DNA of 64,000 bases from Streptosporangiaceae bacterium (GCA_025964695.1 JAOPYK010000173.1:1-64000), one strand, 5' to 3'; positions 7,735 to 16,663 are shown, counted from the first letter of the stretch. Notes: generated from the sequence alone by a model not told the origin. A program made the numbers and translations.

Positions 7735-8955
7735 TCAGCGGGCGACGAGCCGCACGGGGAGCTGCTCGTGGCGTCGGACCATAAGGCTGTTGACCCATCG
7801 CGGTGCGTGCTCGGGGTCAAGGGTGATGCTGCTGGTGCGCTCCAGCAGCACGGTGAGCACGTTGCGCGCCTCGATGCGGGCGAGGGGTGCCCCGACGCAG
7901 TGGTGGATGCCGCGCCCGAACGCCACATGGAGGCGCGGCACCTGCCGTTGGAGATCGACCTCGTCGGGTCGTTGGAACTCGGCGGTGTCGCGGTTGGCGG
8001 CGCCCCAGAGCAGCAGGACCGTGGCACCGGCCGGGATATCGACGGCGCCGAGCGTCGTGTCCTTGGGCACGGAACGCATGTGGTAACGGAACGGCGGCTC
8101 CAGGCGCAGCGCCTCTTCCACGAACCTCGGGATCTGGTCGGGGTTCTGACGGAGATGCTCCTGAAGATCAGGGTCCTCGGCCAGGAGGCGCACCGCGTTG
8201 CCGAGCAGGCTCGTGGTGGACTCACCCCCGGCGCTCAGCAGGGTATGCAGGATGCCGGTGGCCTCGAAGTCGCCGAACACCCCGTCGTTCACACCGCGGG
8301 CGACAGCGCCGAGGAGGTCCCCACCTGGCCCCTTCACCGCCGTCGAGAGCTGATCGGCGAGCCAGGTCTGGATCTCGCCGGTGCGGGTGATGAGCTCCAT
8401 CAGCTCGTCGTAGGACAGCGTCGACCCCAACATCGCCGTCGAGTCGAACGCCGCGCTCAGGAGCTGGTCCATGTTGCTGTCGTGAAAGCCGATGAGGCGA
8501 CTGATCATGGTGATCGGCACGATGTTGCCGATCTCGGTCATGAACTCGACGGTCCCGCTGTCCAGCGCCCGCGTCACGCATCCGTTGGCGATGTCGACGA
8601 TGTCGGGCTCGAGTTCGGCCATGCGCTTGGCGACCAGCTCGGGGAAGACCGTCTTGCGGTGCAACGCGTGCATGGGCGGATCGGCGGTGGCGAGCACGTC
8701 CACGCCGGCTTCACCGAAGGGGAGACTGCAGGGGAGCCCAGCGCTGTCGCGGTAGAGCAGACAACGCAGGTTCGACGAGAAGTCTTCGACCCGGCCGGCC
8801 GCCTCGGCCACGAGCTCGTACGTGCTGACCGTGAACAACCCGCTACCGGGGATCTCCCACACCGGTGCCTGGGCGCGCAGCCGGCGGTAGAACGGATGGG
8901 GATCGTCGATCACCTTCGGGTCGAGCAGCAGTGTTCCGGAGATCTCCGGCGTCAT
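7735..8955 (-). CDS. Cytochrome P450
   Basis: This 406-residue soluble haem monooxygenase should use electrons from a ferredoxin. The I-helix oxygen-binding motif is AGGESTT (242-248), the K-helix ExxR is E281-R284, and the haem-ligand loop FGRGIHHCVG places the thiolate at Cys353. The start is at 8955 because GGAGAGG precedes it and the ATG overlaps the stop of the SnoaL-like gene (ATGA). The two are therefore one operon. No ferredoxin gene is adjacent; a ferredoxin reductase lies far away at 22805-23989. The substrate is unknown. Confidence 0.93.
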   Translation of the reverse strand: MTPEISGTLLLDPKVIDDPHPFYRRLRAQAPVWEIPGSGLFTVSTYELVAEAAGRVEDFSSNLRCLLYRDSAGLPCSLPFGEAGVDVLATADPPMHALHRKTVFPELVAKRMAELEPDIVDIANGCVTRALDSGTVEFMTEIGNIVPITMISRLIGFHDSNMDQLLSAAFDSTAMLGSTLSYDELMELITRTGEIQTWLADQLSTAVKGPGGDLLGAVARGVNDGVFGDFEATGILHTLLSAGGESTTSLLGNAVRLLAEDPDLQEHLRQNPDQIPRFVEEALRLEPPFRYHMRSVPKDTTLGAVDIPAGATVLLLWGAANRDTAEFQRPDEVDLQRQVPRLHVAFGRGIHHCVGAPLARIEARNVLTVLLERTSSITLDPEHAPRWVNSLMVRRHEQLPVRLVAR

Positions 8956-9374
8956 CTGACCTCTCCTTCCTCGGCGGCGATCTGCTGGAAGAGCTGCCCG
9001 ATGTCCCCGTGGACCCAGGCGGTGACGACGCGGTCGCCGCTGACCTCGTAGACCTCGCAGGTGGTGACGTCGATCGAGCGCCCCTTCGGCCTGAACCCCA
9101 GATAGTCGTTCACGTGAAGACCTCGCAGCCGCCAATGTGCGCAGACGAACCGGTCATCGCCGAAGAGCAGGTCCTCCTCGAGGTGCAGGCCTTCGAACGC
9201 GACGTGGAGCTGACGGAGGTTGTCGCCGATATCGGTGAGGGCGAGCGGTTGCGCGAGCCCGTCGGCCCAGCGCTGGCACGACGGATCGAAGTACCCGAGG
9301 TAGCCGTCGATGTCGCCGTCGTTCAACGCCGCCACCGCCGACCGGACGGCGTCGACCGCTTTGGTATCACCCAT
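8952..9374 (-). CDS. SnoaL-like / ketosteroid-isomerase-fold protein
   Basis: The 140-residue protein starts at ATG 9374, behind the ribosome site GGGAGGAACG. It shows the NTF2-like pattern: an N-terminal helix followed by GDIDGYLGYFDP, then L.DIGDNLRQLHVAFEG, HWRLRGLH and a C-terminal CEVYEVSGDRVV.AWVHGD. Such proteins act as small-molecule cyclases, isomerases or hydratases, or as unannotated partners of P450 operons. The stop overlaps the P450 start. The specific reaction cannot be read from the sequence. Confidence 0.75.
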   Translation of the reverse strand: MGDTKAVDAVRSAVAALNDGDIDGYLGYFDPSCQRWADGLAQPLALTDIGDNLRQLHVAFEGLHLEEDLLFGDDRFVCAHWRLRGLHVNDYLGFRPKGRSIDVTTCEVYEVSGDRVVTAWVHGDIGQLFQQIAAEEGEVR

Positions 9375-9584
9375 GACGAGCGTTCCTCCCAAATAGTGAT
9401 CGTTCACGACGTGGATCGGGTCCGGGTACAGCGACGCCGAGATCGCGGCGGCCATCGGATCGCCCGCGCGGCCCGCCATGCGCGCCGGCGGAGCCGCTCG
9501 ATCGAGAACATGATGACCGTCTGGTGCAAGGCAAATACTGATTTTCGGCAATCGGGATACTACTCTATCAAGAGCGTACTTACG

Positions 9585-9692
9585 CTAGCGTCCGTCGGTA
9601 CATGGTGGTGCGTCTCGCCCACCGAACCGCAGGGCACGCGAGCCCGTGTTGCCGGTCCCCCACTGGATCACGTACGGATGAGCTGAACACTC
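9585..9692 (-). pseudogene. Remnant of a dihydrodipicolinate-reductase-like NAD(P)-binding gene
   Basis: On the minus strand the frame around 9627-9680 reads HPYVIQWGTGNTGSRALR. This matches the characteristic N-terminal Rossmann motif (VIQWGTGN.G..ALR) of the actinobacterial DapB/2,4-diaminopentanoate-dehydrogenase-like family. These enzymes are ~350 residues and often sit in P450/CoA clusters. Downstream of this motif the frame becomes unrelated and ends within 30 codons. There is no start codon in register. A promoter-like element (9760-9789) still lies in front of it. I read this as a truncated, dead gene start. Confidence 0.6.
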
Positions 9693-9759
9693 GCTCCGAC
9701 ACTCTCCCGAGCGGACACGAAGGTTTCTCACACATATACTGACATGTTTCCCACTCATT

Positions 9760-9789
9760 GTGGTAGAACACGACTTGCGAGGAAAGCAA
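9760..9789 (-). promoter_or_regulatory. Promoter of the GTTCTAC family (copy A)
   Basis: On the minus strand -35 TTGCTT (9784-9789) and -10-position TACCAC (9760-9765) are 18 bases apart. The spacer contains GCAAGTCGTGTTC. The same spacing and a near-identical spacer occur at 32267-32296 and 54101-54130. This copy precedes the decayed gene at 9585-9692 and may now drive the SnoaL-P450 pair. The -10 is poorer than in the other copies. Confidence 0.55.
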
Positions 9790-9958
9790 CGCATGCTCTT
9801 ACGCGCGACGGGATGCGCCACCCTTCGCCAGCGTGACCGTGCGCTGACGAGAGGGCCGTCGGATACGGCCAGGATCGTGGGGCGGGCTTGTGGGGCGGGC
9901 TTGTGGGTTGGAGTGCGTGCAGCGGCTCTCAGCCGGCACAGTCAAGGGAGGTAGTTCC

Positions 9959-10402
9959 ATGTACAACCGCAAAGGTTCTGCGATAGTCGCGGTGCTGGCC
10001 GCGGCCGGCCTGCTCACGGTGGCGTGCGACGACAGCAGGTCCAGTATGTCGTCGAGGACCGCCTCGCCGCCGACGTCATCCCCGGCCGCGGCTGTGACCG
10101 CGCCGTCGCCGGCTTCGAGTGCCACACTTCCGGCGGCCGACTGCGCCGTCATCAGGCCGATCGGCACTCAAGCCATCAACACTCTCGGGCCGCTGCGAGG
10201 TAAGCCGAAGGCAGAAGCGGCGGCTGGCATGAAACGGTACCTAACGCAGCTGCGCACCGCAGAGGGCCGGCTGACCTCCCCGCAGGCGAAGTCGGATCTC
10301 AACGCGCTGATTTCCGCTCTCCAGAACGCCGCGAAGGACCCCGCGGCAGCGGCACAACTGGTCACCTCGCCGATCGGCAAACTCAGCGCGGACTGCCCAT
10401 GA
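9959..10402 (+). CDS. Small secreted lipoprotein
   Basis: The 147-residue protein has a basic N-terminus, a hydrophobic segment and the lipobox LTVAC, giving lipidated Cys23 and attachment to the outer face of the membrane. A Ser/Ala/Pro-rich linker (about 25-60) precedes a helical C-terminal domain with two conserved-looking Cys (in AADCAVI and near the end, SADCP), possibly disulfide-bonded. The start is at 9959, behind AAGGGAGG. I do not recognise the family. It is followed by the thiolase operon 110 bases later. Confidence 0.75.
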   Translation: MYNRKGSAIVAVLAAAGLLTVACDDSRSSMSSRTASPPTSSPAAAVTAPSPASSATLPAADCAVIRPIGTQAINTLGPLRGKPKAEAAAGMKRYLTQLRTAEGRLTSPQAKSDLNALISALQNAAKDPAAAAQLVTSPIGKLSADCP

Positions 10403-10511
10403 TCCGACCGGAACCGATCCCCTTGCCCGTCGCGCAGATGACCAGGTACGGACCGGCTCGAAGAGGTATGTCGCCGCACGTCGACCGATCACGACAAGGT
10501 TTGGACACAGC

Positions 10512-11705
10512 ATGAACAACGCGGTCATCGTGGACGTCGTTCGGCTGGCGTCCGGCAAGGGAAAGCCGGGCGGCGCGCTGGCCCGCACACACCCGGTCGA
10601 GCTTCTCCGGCATGTGCTGTGCGAGCTGGTCCGGCGTAACGATCTCGACCCCGCCCAGGTGGACGACGTCATCGCCGGATGCGTTGAACAGGTCGGCGAG
10701 CAGAGCCTGAACATCGCGCGCAGCGCCGTACTCGGCGCGGGTTTCCCGGAGTCTGTTCCCGCGACCACGCTCGACCGGCAGTGTGGCTCGGGCCAACAGG
10801 CGGCGCACTTCGCGGCACAGGGTGTGATGGCCGGGGTGTACGACATCGTGATCGCCTGTGGGGTGGAGTCTATGAGCCGCGTGCCCATGGGCACGGCGTC
10901 CGTGGACACGGACAACTGCGGTCCGAGCGTCGCCGCGCGATACCCGCAGGGCCTGGTCAAGCAGGGTGTCTCCGCCGAACTGGTCGCGGCGCGGTGGAAG
11001 CTCGATCGGGCGGCGCTCGATGAGTTCGCCGTCGCCTCGCACCAGCGGGCCGCTAACGCGGCCGCCGCCGGGCTGTTCGCCAACGAGATCGTTCCGGTAC
11101 CCGTCATGCACGAGGACGGCGGACACGGTGAGCATGTGGTGGATGAGACGGTGCGGGTCGGCACGACGGCCGAGACGCTTGGCAGACTCAAGCCGTCCTT
11201 CTTCTCGCCAGATGCCGCTCAGCGCTTCCCGGACATCGACTGGAAGATCACCCCCGGCAACTCCTCACCGCTCACCGATGGCGCATCGGCAGCGCTGATC
11301 ATGAGCGAGCGGATGGCGAGTTCATGCGGGTTGCGGCCGCGCGCACGCTTCCGCGCCTTCGCTGTGACGGGGGACGACCCGCTCTACATGTTGACCGCGC
11401 CCATCCCCGCCACCAGGCAGGTGCTGCGCCGGGCCGACCTGACGATCGGTGACATCGACGCGTACGAGGTCAACGAGGCGTTCGCGCCGGTACCACTGGC
11501 CTGGGCACACGAGCTGGACGCGGATCCGGACAAACTCAACCCATGGGGTGGCGCGATCGCCCTTGGTCACGCGCTCGGCTCCTCCGGCACCCGTCTGCTC
11601 GGCACCCTCGTGAACCACCTGGAGACCACCGGAGGACGGTACGGCCTGCAGACGATGTGCGAGGGCGGCGGGATGGCCAACGCGACCATCATCGAGCGAC
11701 TCTGA
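10512..11705 (+). CDS. Acetyl-CoA acyltransferase (thiolase), FadA5-like
   Basis: The 397-residue enzyme should cleave 3-ketoacyl-CoA with CoA in beta-oxidation. The nucleophile Cys91 lies in DRQCGSGQQA, a wording typical of the mycobacterial steroid thiolase FadA5 group. His353 lies in GGAIALGHALG and the acid/base Cys383 in MCEGGGM. The usual Pro after GH is Ala here, which may be neutral. It starts the plus-strand run thiolase-SDR-esterase-HIBADH, with gaps of 22-187 bases. It probably acts on a bulky acyl-CoA. Confidence 0.92.
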   Translation: MNNAVIVDVVRLASGKGKPGGALARTHPVELLRHVLCELVRRNDLDPAQVDDVIAGCVEQVGEQSLNIARSAVLGAGFPESVPATTLDRQCGSGQQAAHFAAQGVMAGVYDIVIACGVESMSRVPMGTASVDTDNCGPSVAARYPQGLVKQGVSAELVAARWKLDRAALDEFAVASHQRAANAAAAGLFANEIVPVPVMHEDGGHGEHVVDETVRVGTTAETLGRLKPSFFSPDAAQRFPDIDWKITPGNSSPLTDGASAALIMSERMASSCGLRPRARFRAFAVTGDDPLYMLTAPIPATRQVLRRADLTIGDIDAYEVNEAFAPVPLAWAHELDADPDKLNPWGGAIALGHALGSSGTRLLGTLVNHLETTGGRYGLQTMCEGGGMANATIIERL

Positions 11706-11756
11706 CCAGATATTGAAGGAGAGGAAGGCTCGTGCGGAGTATTCGAGGAGGACACG

Positions 11757-12593
11757 ATGCCGGCTGACGACGTCCTGGTGATCACCGGCGGCGCGGGAGA
11801 AATGGGGCTGGCCTGCGCACGGGCATTGGCGACGCGGGGTCGCCTGCTCTTGCTGGACGTTGGCGAGGAGCGACTCGAACAGGCCTGTGCCACCCTGACC
11901 ACGGAGGGGGCCACGGTCGAGACACTACGTTGCGACGTGACCTCGCCCGAGCAGGTCGCCGCGCTCACTGACAGGGTTCGCGCAATGGGGAGATTCCGCT
12001 CACTCGTGCACACCGCGGGCGTCTCACCCGAGATGGCCGACGGCCGGCGCGTGCTGGACGTCGATCTCGTGGGCTCCGTCCGAATCACCGATGCCGTGTT
12101 CCCCCTGGTGGGTCCGGGCAGCTCCGCGATCCTCATCGGGTCCATCGCCGGCTACAGCGACGTGACCCCGGCCGTCGAGAAGCTTCTCGACGACCCGATG
12201 GCCGAAGGCTTCTTCGACGCCATCGAGCGAGCTCTGGACCATCCGCTCGGCAGCGAGACAGCGTACGTGCTGGCCAAGCGGGGGGTGGTACGGCTGGCCG
12301 AGCGGCTGGCCACGCCATGGGGCGCCAAGGGCGGCCGCACGGTGGCCGTCGCCCCTGGACTGATGGACACGGCGATGGGCCGGATGGAACTCGAGCGCCA
12401 ACCCATCATGCCCCTCATGGTGGAGGCGACCCCGGTGAAGCGCCCTGAACAGCCACTCCCCGGCCGCGCGGAGGACATGGCCGCGACGGTCGCCTTCCTT
12501 GTCTCCGACGGCGCCGCTTTCATCTCAGGTTGCGACATCCGGGTGGATGGCGGTCTGGTGGGCGCCGGTCGGCACATGCTGAACGTATCCTGA
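11757..12593 (+). CDS. Short-chain dehydrogenase/reductase
   Basis: The 278-residue NAD(P)-dependent oxidoreductase has the cofactor motif TGGAGEMG at 10-17. Ser129, Tyr170 and Lys174 (YVLAK) form the catalytic set. An insert of ~25 residues before the Tyr is longer than in classical SDRs. The C-terminal ISGCDIRVDGG is the usual SDR ending. GGAGG precedes the ATG at 11757. It sits 51 bases after the thiolase, so it may be a hydroxyacyl-CoA or ring-hydroxyl dehydrogenase. Confidence 0.88.
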   Translation: MPADDVLVITGGAGEMGLACARALATRGRLLLLDVGEERLEQACATLTTEGATVETLRCDVTSPEQVAALTDRVRAMGRFRSLVHTAGVSPEMADGRRVLDVDLVGSVRITDAVFPLVGPGSSAILIGSIAGYSDVTPAVEKLLDDPMAEGFFDAIERALDHPLGSETAYVLAKRGVVRLAERLATPWGAKGGRTVAVAPGLMDTAMGRMELERQPIMPLMVEATPVKRPEQPLPGRAEDMAATVAFLVSDGAAFISGCDIRVDGGLVGAGRHMLNVS

Positions 12594-12780
12594 TCGCCGG
12601 CGGCGACCGATGGGGAAGCGCCCGCCCGGCCTGAGACGCTCGTTCAACACCGCCGCTCTCTGCTGTCACCTTACGATCACGTCGGCCGACCCCGGCCACA
12701 TCTTCCACCGTGGTGGCAGTAAGAGGAAACATGGCATCAGATCGGCAGTTTGTGCGAGGTGAAGCAACTTGGGAGCGGTG

Positions 12781-13743
12781 ATGCTTGAAGAGTCGTTGGA
12801 TGCGGAGATCAGGGAAGGCCTCCGCCAGCTGCCGGAGTTCGTGTTCTCGGAGGCCACGCTGCCGATGATGAGGGAGCTCACGGCATTCCAACCCTGCCTC
12901 GAGCCTGACATCGAACGCCGGGAACTCACCGCTGGCCCGGACGGTGAGGTCGGCTTGACACTCCTGCGACCGCGCGACGCCCTCGGTGATCTGCCCTGCC
13001 TGTTCTGGATGCACGGCGGTGGTCTGGTGATCGGGAACCGCCACATGGACGACGCGATGCTGAACGGCTGGTGTCGCGCCTTCGCCTGCGCCTGCGTCAG
13101 CGTGGAGTACCGGCTGGCGCCGGAGGCGACGTACCCGAAGCCGCTCGACGACTGCGACACCGGGCTGCGCCACATCTTCGAGCACGCGGCCGAACTCGGC
13201 ATCGATCCAAACCGGATCGGGGTGGGCGGTCGGAGCGCGGGAGGCGGCCTGGCGGCCGCGCTGGCGCTGCGTGCGCGGGACCATGGGAAACACCGCCTGG
13301 CCTTCCAGTACCTGGAATACCCGATGCTCGACGATCGCCAGCAGACGCCGTCGAGCCGGCTCGACGGCTTGCCGATATGGAGCCGCGAGTCCAACGCATT
13401 CGGCTGGCGCAGCTACCTGGCCGACCGTTATGGGGCGGACGATGTGCCACCGTACGCGGCGCCGGCCCGGGCCCGGGAGCTGCGGAGCCTGCCGCACGGC
13501 TTCGTCAACGTCGGCACGGTCGACGGTTTCCGGGACGAGGCGATCGACTATGCCGCGCGCCTCAACCAGGCGGGCGTGACGACCGAACTCCATGTGTACG
13601 CCGGGGCGCCACACGGCTTCCACCTCTTCGCCGGCAGCGCGGTCGTCGAGCGCGCCGTCAGCGACAGCGCGGAGTGGTTGAGACGGCAGCTCGCCCCCGG
13701 CTCGCTGGGAACGACGGGCATCGTGAATTTGTCATTGGATTGA
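12781..13743 (+). CDS. Alpha/beta hydrolase, hormone-sensitive-lipase (HSL) family esterase
   Basis: The 320-residue protein shows the oxyanion motif HGGG (78-81) and the nucleophile elbow GGRSAGG with Ser152. The C-terminal His lies in GAPHGFHLF, and the acid should be the Asp in VGTVDGFRDE. This is family IV/HSL esterase architecture. The start at 12781 is favoured because GGGAGCGG lies just upstream. It probably hydrolyses an ester or lactone in the pathway; the substrate is unknown. Confidence 0.9.
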   Translation: MLEESLDAEIREGLRQLPEFVFSEATLPMMRELTAFQPCLEPDIERRELTAGPDGEVGLTLLRPRDALGDLPCLFWMHGGGLVIGNRHMDDAMLNGWCRAFACACVSVEYRLAPEATYPKPLDDCDTGLRHIFEHAAELGIDPNRIGVGGRSAGGGLAAALALRARDHGKHRLAFQYLEYPMLDDRQQTPSSRLDGLPIWSRESNAFGWRSYLADRYGADDVPPYAAPARARELRSLPHGFVNVGTVDGFRDEAIDYAARLNQAGVTTELHVYAGAPHGFHLFAGSAVVERAVSDSAEWLRRQLAPGSLGTTGIVNLSLD

Positions 13744-13765
13744 CATTCGAAAGGCGGCACGACGC

Positions 13766-14611
13766 ATGACGATCTCGTCGCCGACCGTCGGCTTCATCGG
13801 GCTGGGGAGCCAGGGTGCACCGATGGCCCAGGCCATCGCCGACGCGGGCTACGAAACCGTGTTGTGGGCGCGGCGCGCCGAGGCGCTCGACCCGTTCCGG
13901 GAACGCGCCCGCATCGCGGACAGTCCCGCCGCCCTGGCCGGGCAGGCCGACATCATCGGCATCTGCGTGCTGAACGACGAGGACGTCCGCGACGTCACGT
14001 TGCGTGGCGATGGCGTGCTCGCGGGCATCCGTCCGGGAGCGACGGTCATGATCCACAGCACTACGCATCCAGCGACGTGCGTCGACCTGGCCGAACGCTT
14101 CCGCGAGCGCCACGCCCAGGTCCTGGACGCCCCCGTGAGCGGCGGCGGCCAGGCGGCGCGTGAGCACCGGCTGCTGGTGATGGTCGGTGGCGAGCGGAGC
14201 GCGTACGAATCCGTCCAGCCCGTGCTGTCCACCTTCGGCGACCCGGTCGTGTTCCTCGGCACGCTCGGGTCGGGCCAGCTCGCCAAACTCGTCAACAACC
14301 TTCTGCTGACGGCGAACCTTTCCCTGGCACACCAGGCGGTACATCTCGGGCGTTCACTGGGAGTCGAGGAGGAGGCGTTGGTCGGCCTGCTGCGGCACGG
14401 CAGTGGACGCAGCTTCGGGATGGAGATGTACGCCGGACTCCGTGGTGGCTTCGAGTCGCGGTCAGAAAGCGTGCGCGCGGTCGCCCGGCTGCTGCACAAG
14501 GACGTCGATCTGGCCGAACGTCTCGTGGTCGAAGGCTCGCTCGACGCCGCCCTGCTCACCGATGCCGCACATCAGGTGCTCGCGGCCATGGGCCATGGAC
14601 GGACGCCGTAA
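13766..14611 (+). CDS. 3-hydroxyisobutyrate-dehydrogenase-like oxidoreductase
   Basis: The 281-residue beta-hydroxyacid dehydrogenase has a Rossmann GFIGLGSQGAPMA motif at 9-21 and the substrate-binding DAPVSGGGQAA near 121-131. The catalytic Lys174 lies in GSGQLAKLVNN. The all-helical C-terminal domain follows. It likely oxidises a short 3-hydroxy acid or reduces a semialdehyde with NAD(P). It is the last gene of the plus-strand run and lies 22 bases after the esterase. Confidence 0.87.
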   Translation: MTISSPTVGFIGLGSQGAPMAQAIADAGYETVLWARRAEALDPFRERARIADSPAALAGQADIIGICVLNDEDVRDVTLRGDGVLAGIRPGATVMIHSTTHPATCVDLAERFRERHAQVLDAPVSGGGQAAREHRLLVMVGGERSAYESVQPVLSTFGDPVVFLGTLGSGQLAKLVNNLLLTANLSLAHQAVHLGRSLGVEEEALVGLLRHGSGRSFGMEMYAGLRGGFESRSESVRAVARLLHKDVDLAERLVVEGSLDAALLTDAAHQVLAAMGHGRTP

Positions 14612-14729
14612 CCGTGCGAGCGACGACCCGCACGTTGGAAATGACCACCCGATGGTGCGCAACATGATCGCCGAGCGGGCGATGGGGCTGCCCAGGGAAC
14701 CCCGGGGTTCCTAGATGGCCCTGACGCCA

Positions 14730-14760
14730 CCGGGCAGGCCACCGCGGACAGCCTGCCCGG
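14730..14760. terminator. 10-bp hairpin between convergent genes
   Basis: CCGGGCAGGC (14730-14739) pairs with GCCTGCCCGG (14751-14760) across an 11-base loop. It lies between the HIBADH-like gene and the minus-strand DUF35-thiolase gene and may serve both strands. Confidence 0.6.
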
Positions 14761-14815
14761 GATGGTGAGCGGGCTCTGCGACCACAGCAAGCGCTCCCCA
14801 CCAACTGTCACATCC

Positions 14816-16471
14816 TCAGTCGCCTCGCCTCAGAAGCAGTGTTCCCCCGGGCGTTCCGCCGCCGGTGCTGACGACCGCCACGCGGGCGTTGTTGACCTGA
14901 CGACCCTCCGCTTCGCCGCGCAACTGCAACATGGCCTCCTGCAGGAAGCCGAAGCCGTGAGTGCGCCCGGCGGAGAGCTGGCCTCCATGCGTGTTCAGCG
15001 GCAGCCTCCCGTCGAGCGCGATGGTCTTGCCCCCGTCAAGGAAATCAGCCGCCTCCCCGAGGCCGCAGAAACCGAGCGCCTCCAACCATGACACCGCGTT
15101 GAATGTGAACCCGTCGTACAGCTCCGCGACATCAACGTCGTCAGGCCGCAAGCTCGTCCGGGTCCACAGGTGCGCCGCCGGACCAAAGACTTGCGGTTCG
15201 TGGGTCAGCGTGTCCTGATCCCACGAGATCCGGTCGGTGATCTGAGTTCCCACCGCCTCGACGAGCACCGGCCGCTTCGGCCGGTCCGCGACGGTGTCGA
15301 GGGAGGACACGATGATGGCGATGGCCCCATCGCAGGGCACGTCGCAGTCGTAGAGCCCGAACGGAGAGCTGATCATCCTCGCGCCGAGATAGTCGTCGAG
15401 CGTCATCGAATCGGTGTAGATCGCGTCTGGGTTCCGGGCCGCGTTGGCACGGGCGTTGAGCGCGATGGGAGCGAGGGTCGACGCCCGGTCTCCTCCGTAC
15501 CTCCAGAAGTAATGCGACGCGTTCACACCGATCCAGTTGGCGGCGGACATGGCCCCGAACGGAGCTCGCCACTCGAACATGCCAGATGCCCGGCTGCCGG
15601 AGGATCGAATCCGTCCTGTCCGGTTGAGAGCGGCATATGTCGCCTCCCACACCGTACGAAAGCACAGCACGTGACGACACAGGCCCGAGGCCACCGCGAG
15701 CATGGCCGACACAACACTCCCGCTCGGTCCCGGGAACTCGCCTCCGCCATTGATCCAGGTCGGCTGAATGCGAAGCGTCTCCTCGACGGCCGTCACCCCT
15801 CCCTCGGACATCCCGCCGGCACTGCCGCCCGGATAGGTGGCGAGGCCGTCGATGTCGTCGAGGGTGAGCCCTGCGTCCTCGACGGCGCGCAGGCAGGCCT
15901 GGACCGTGAGTGAAAGCGGATCCACCATGAGCCGCCGGCCGATGGTCGAACTCCCCACCCCGGTCAGCGCGACCTTGTCCTCGAACTTGACCGTGGAGCC
16001 CATTGCGCGCAACGCCCTCGTGAGGTCGCGCGGCTCAGGGACAGAGCCGGGTTCCGCGCCCGGCTCCGGTTCGAACAGCGGTATCCACAGCTCGCCCTGC
16101 TGTTCGAACACGACGCGCACACGCATCCCGATCGCGACGTCGTCCGGCTCGCAGCCGATGATATTGGTGGTGAGCCGCGTCATCGGATCTTCCTCGATGG
16201 CGACGACCGCGACGACGTAGGGCGGCGGAAAACGCGGCAGCCACTGCTGATGATTGACGGTGAACCCGGCGACCACCGCCCGCCCGGACACCGCGGTCAT
16301 GACCACGTCCGTGCTGCGGCAGGTGGGACAGATCGGCTGCGGCGGATGGTGATAGCGCCGGCAGGTCCGGCATTGGGCGATCCGGAGCCGACCGTCGGCT
16401 CCGCTGGTCCAGAACGGCTCGCTGCCGATGGTCGGCTGCGGCAGGGGCCGCTCGCCTTGGGCGTCGGTCAT
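14816..16471 (-). CDS. DUF35 (OB-fold)-thiolase fusion protein, Ltp2/ChsH2-like
   Basis: This 551-residue protein joins two parts usually encoded separately. Residues ~15-150 form a DUF35/OB-fold CoA-binding domain with a zinc ribbon (Cys34, Cys37, Cys48, Cys51). Residues ~165-550 form an SCP-x/Ltp2-type thiolase domain. Key segments of the latter are GLYDCDVPCDGA, AELYDGFTFNAVSWLEALGFC and NTHGGQLSAGRTHGFGFLQEA. In sterol side-chain catabolism Ltp2 works with the DUF35 domain of ChsH2 as a retro-aldolase that releases a short acyl-CoA. The fusion suggests an analogous carbon-carbon cleavage. The start at 16471 is preceded by GGAGG. It diverges from an SDR gene across the dyads at 16573-16615. 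Confidence 0.85.
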   Translation of the reverse strand: MTDAQGERPLPQPTIGSEPFWTSGADGRLRIAQCRTCRRYHHPPQPICPTCRSTDVVMTAVSGRAVVAGFTVNHQQWLPRFPPPYVVAVVAIEEDPMTRLTTNIIGCEPDDVAIGMRVRVVFEQQGELWIPLFEPEPGAEPGSVPEPRDLTRALRAMGSTVKFEDKVALTGVGSSTIGRRLMVDPLSLTVQACLRAVEDAGLTLDDIDGLATYPGGSAGGMSEGGVTAVEETLRIQPTWINGGGEFPGPSGSVVSAMLAVASGLCRHVLCFRTVWEATYAALNRTGRIRSSGSRASGMFEWRAPFGAMSAANWIGVNASHYFWRYGGDRASTLAPIALNARANAARNPDAIYTDSMTLDDYLGARMISSPFGLYDCDVPCDGAIAIIVSSLDTVADRPKRPVLVEAVGTQITDRISWDQDTLTHEPQVFGPAAHLWTRTSLRPDDVDVAELYDGFTFNAVSWLEALGFCGLGEAADFLDGGKTIALDGRLPLNTHGGQLSAGRTHGFGFLQEAMLQLRGEAEGRQVNNARVAVVSTGGGTPGGTLLLRRGD

Positions 16472-16572
16472 CGCACCTCCGATGGCTCTTGACTGCGACT
16501 GACGGGCACGGCCGACGCCCCGCTGAGCGCTTTGCACGCTGAGCGCAGCCTGCTCGAGACGACACTTACCGC

Positions 16573-16615
16573 ATAGTAGAGCATGCTTTGCCGATACAGT
16601 AGAGTACCGCTCTAC
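16573..16615. promoter_or_regulatory. Divergent operator region with two GTAGAG sites
   Basis: GTAGAG-TACCG-CTCTAC is a perfect 6-bp dyad at 16599-16615. A second GTAGAG lies at 16576-16581 in ATAGTAGAGCATGCTTTGC. Read on the minus strand, the latter (GCAAAGCATGCTCTACTAT) matches the core of the GTTCTAC promoter family seen at 9760, 32267 and 54101. The region separates the divergent DUF35-thiolase and SDR genes and could control both. Confidence 0.5.
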
Positions 16616-16663
16616 CAACCCGGACAGCTGACGCTGTCGACTGACATGGAAGGGTGGCGTTTA

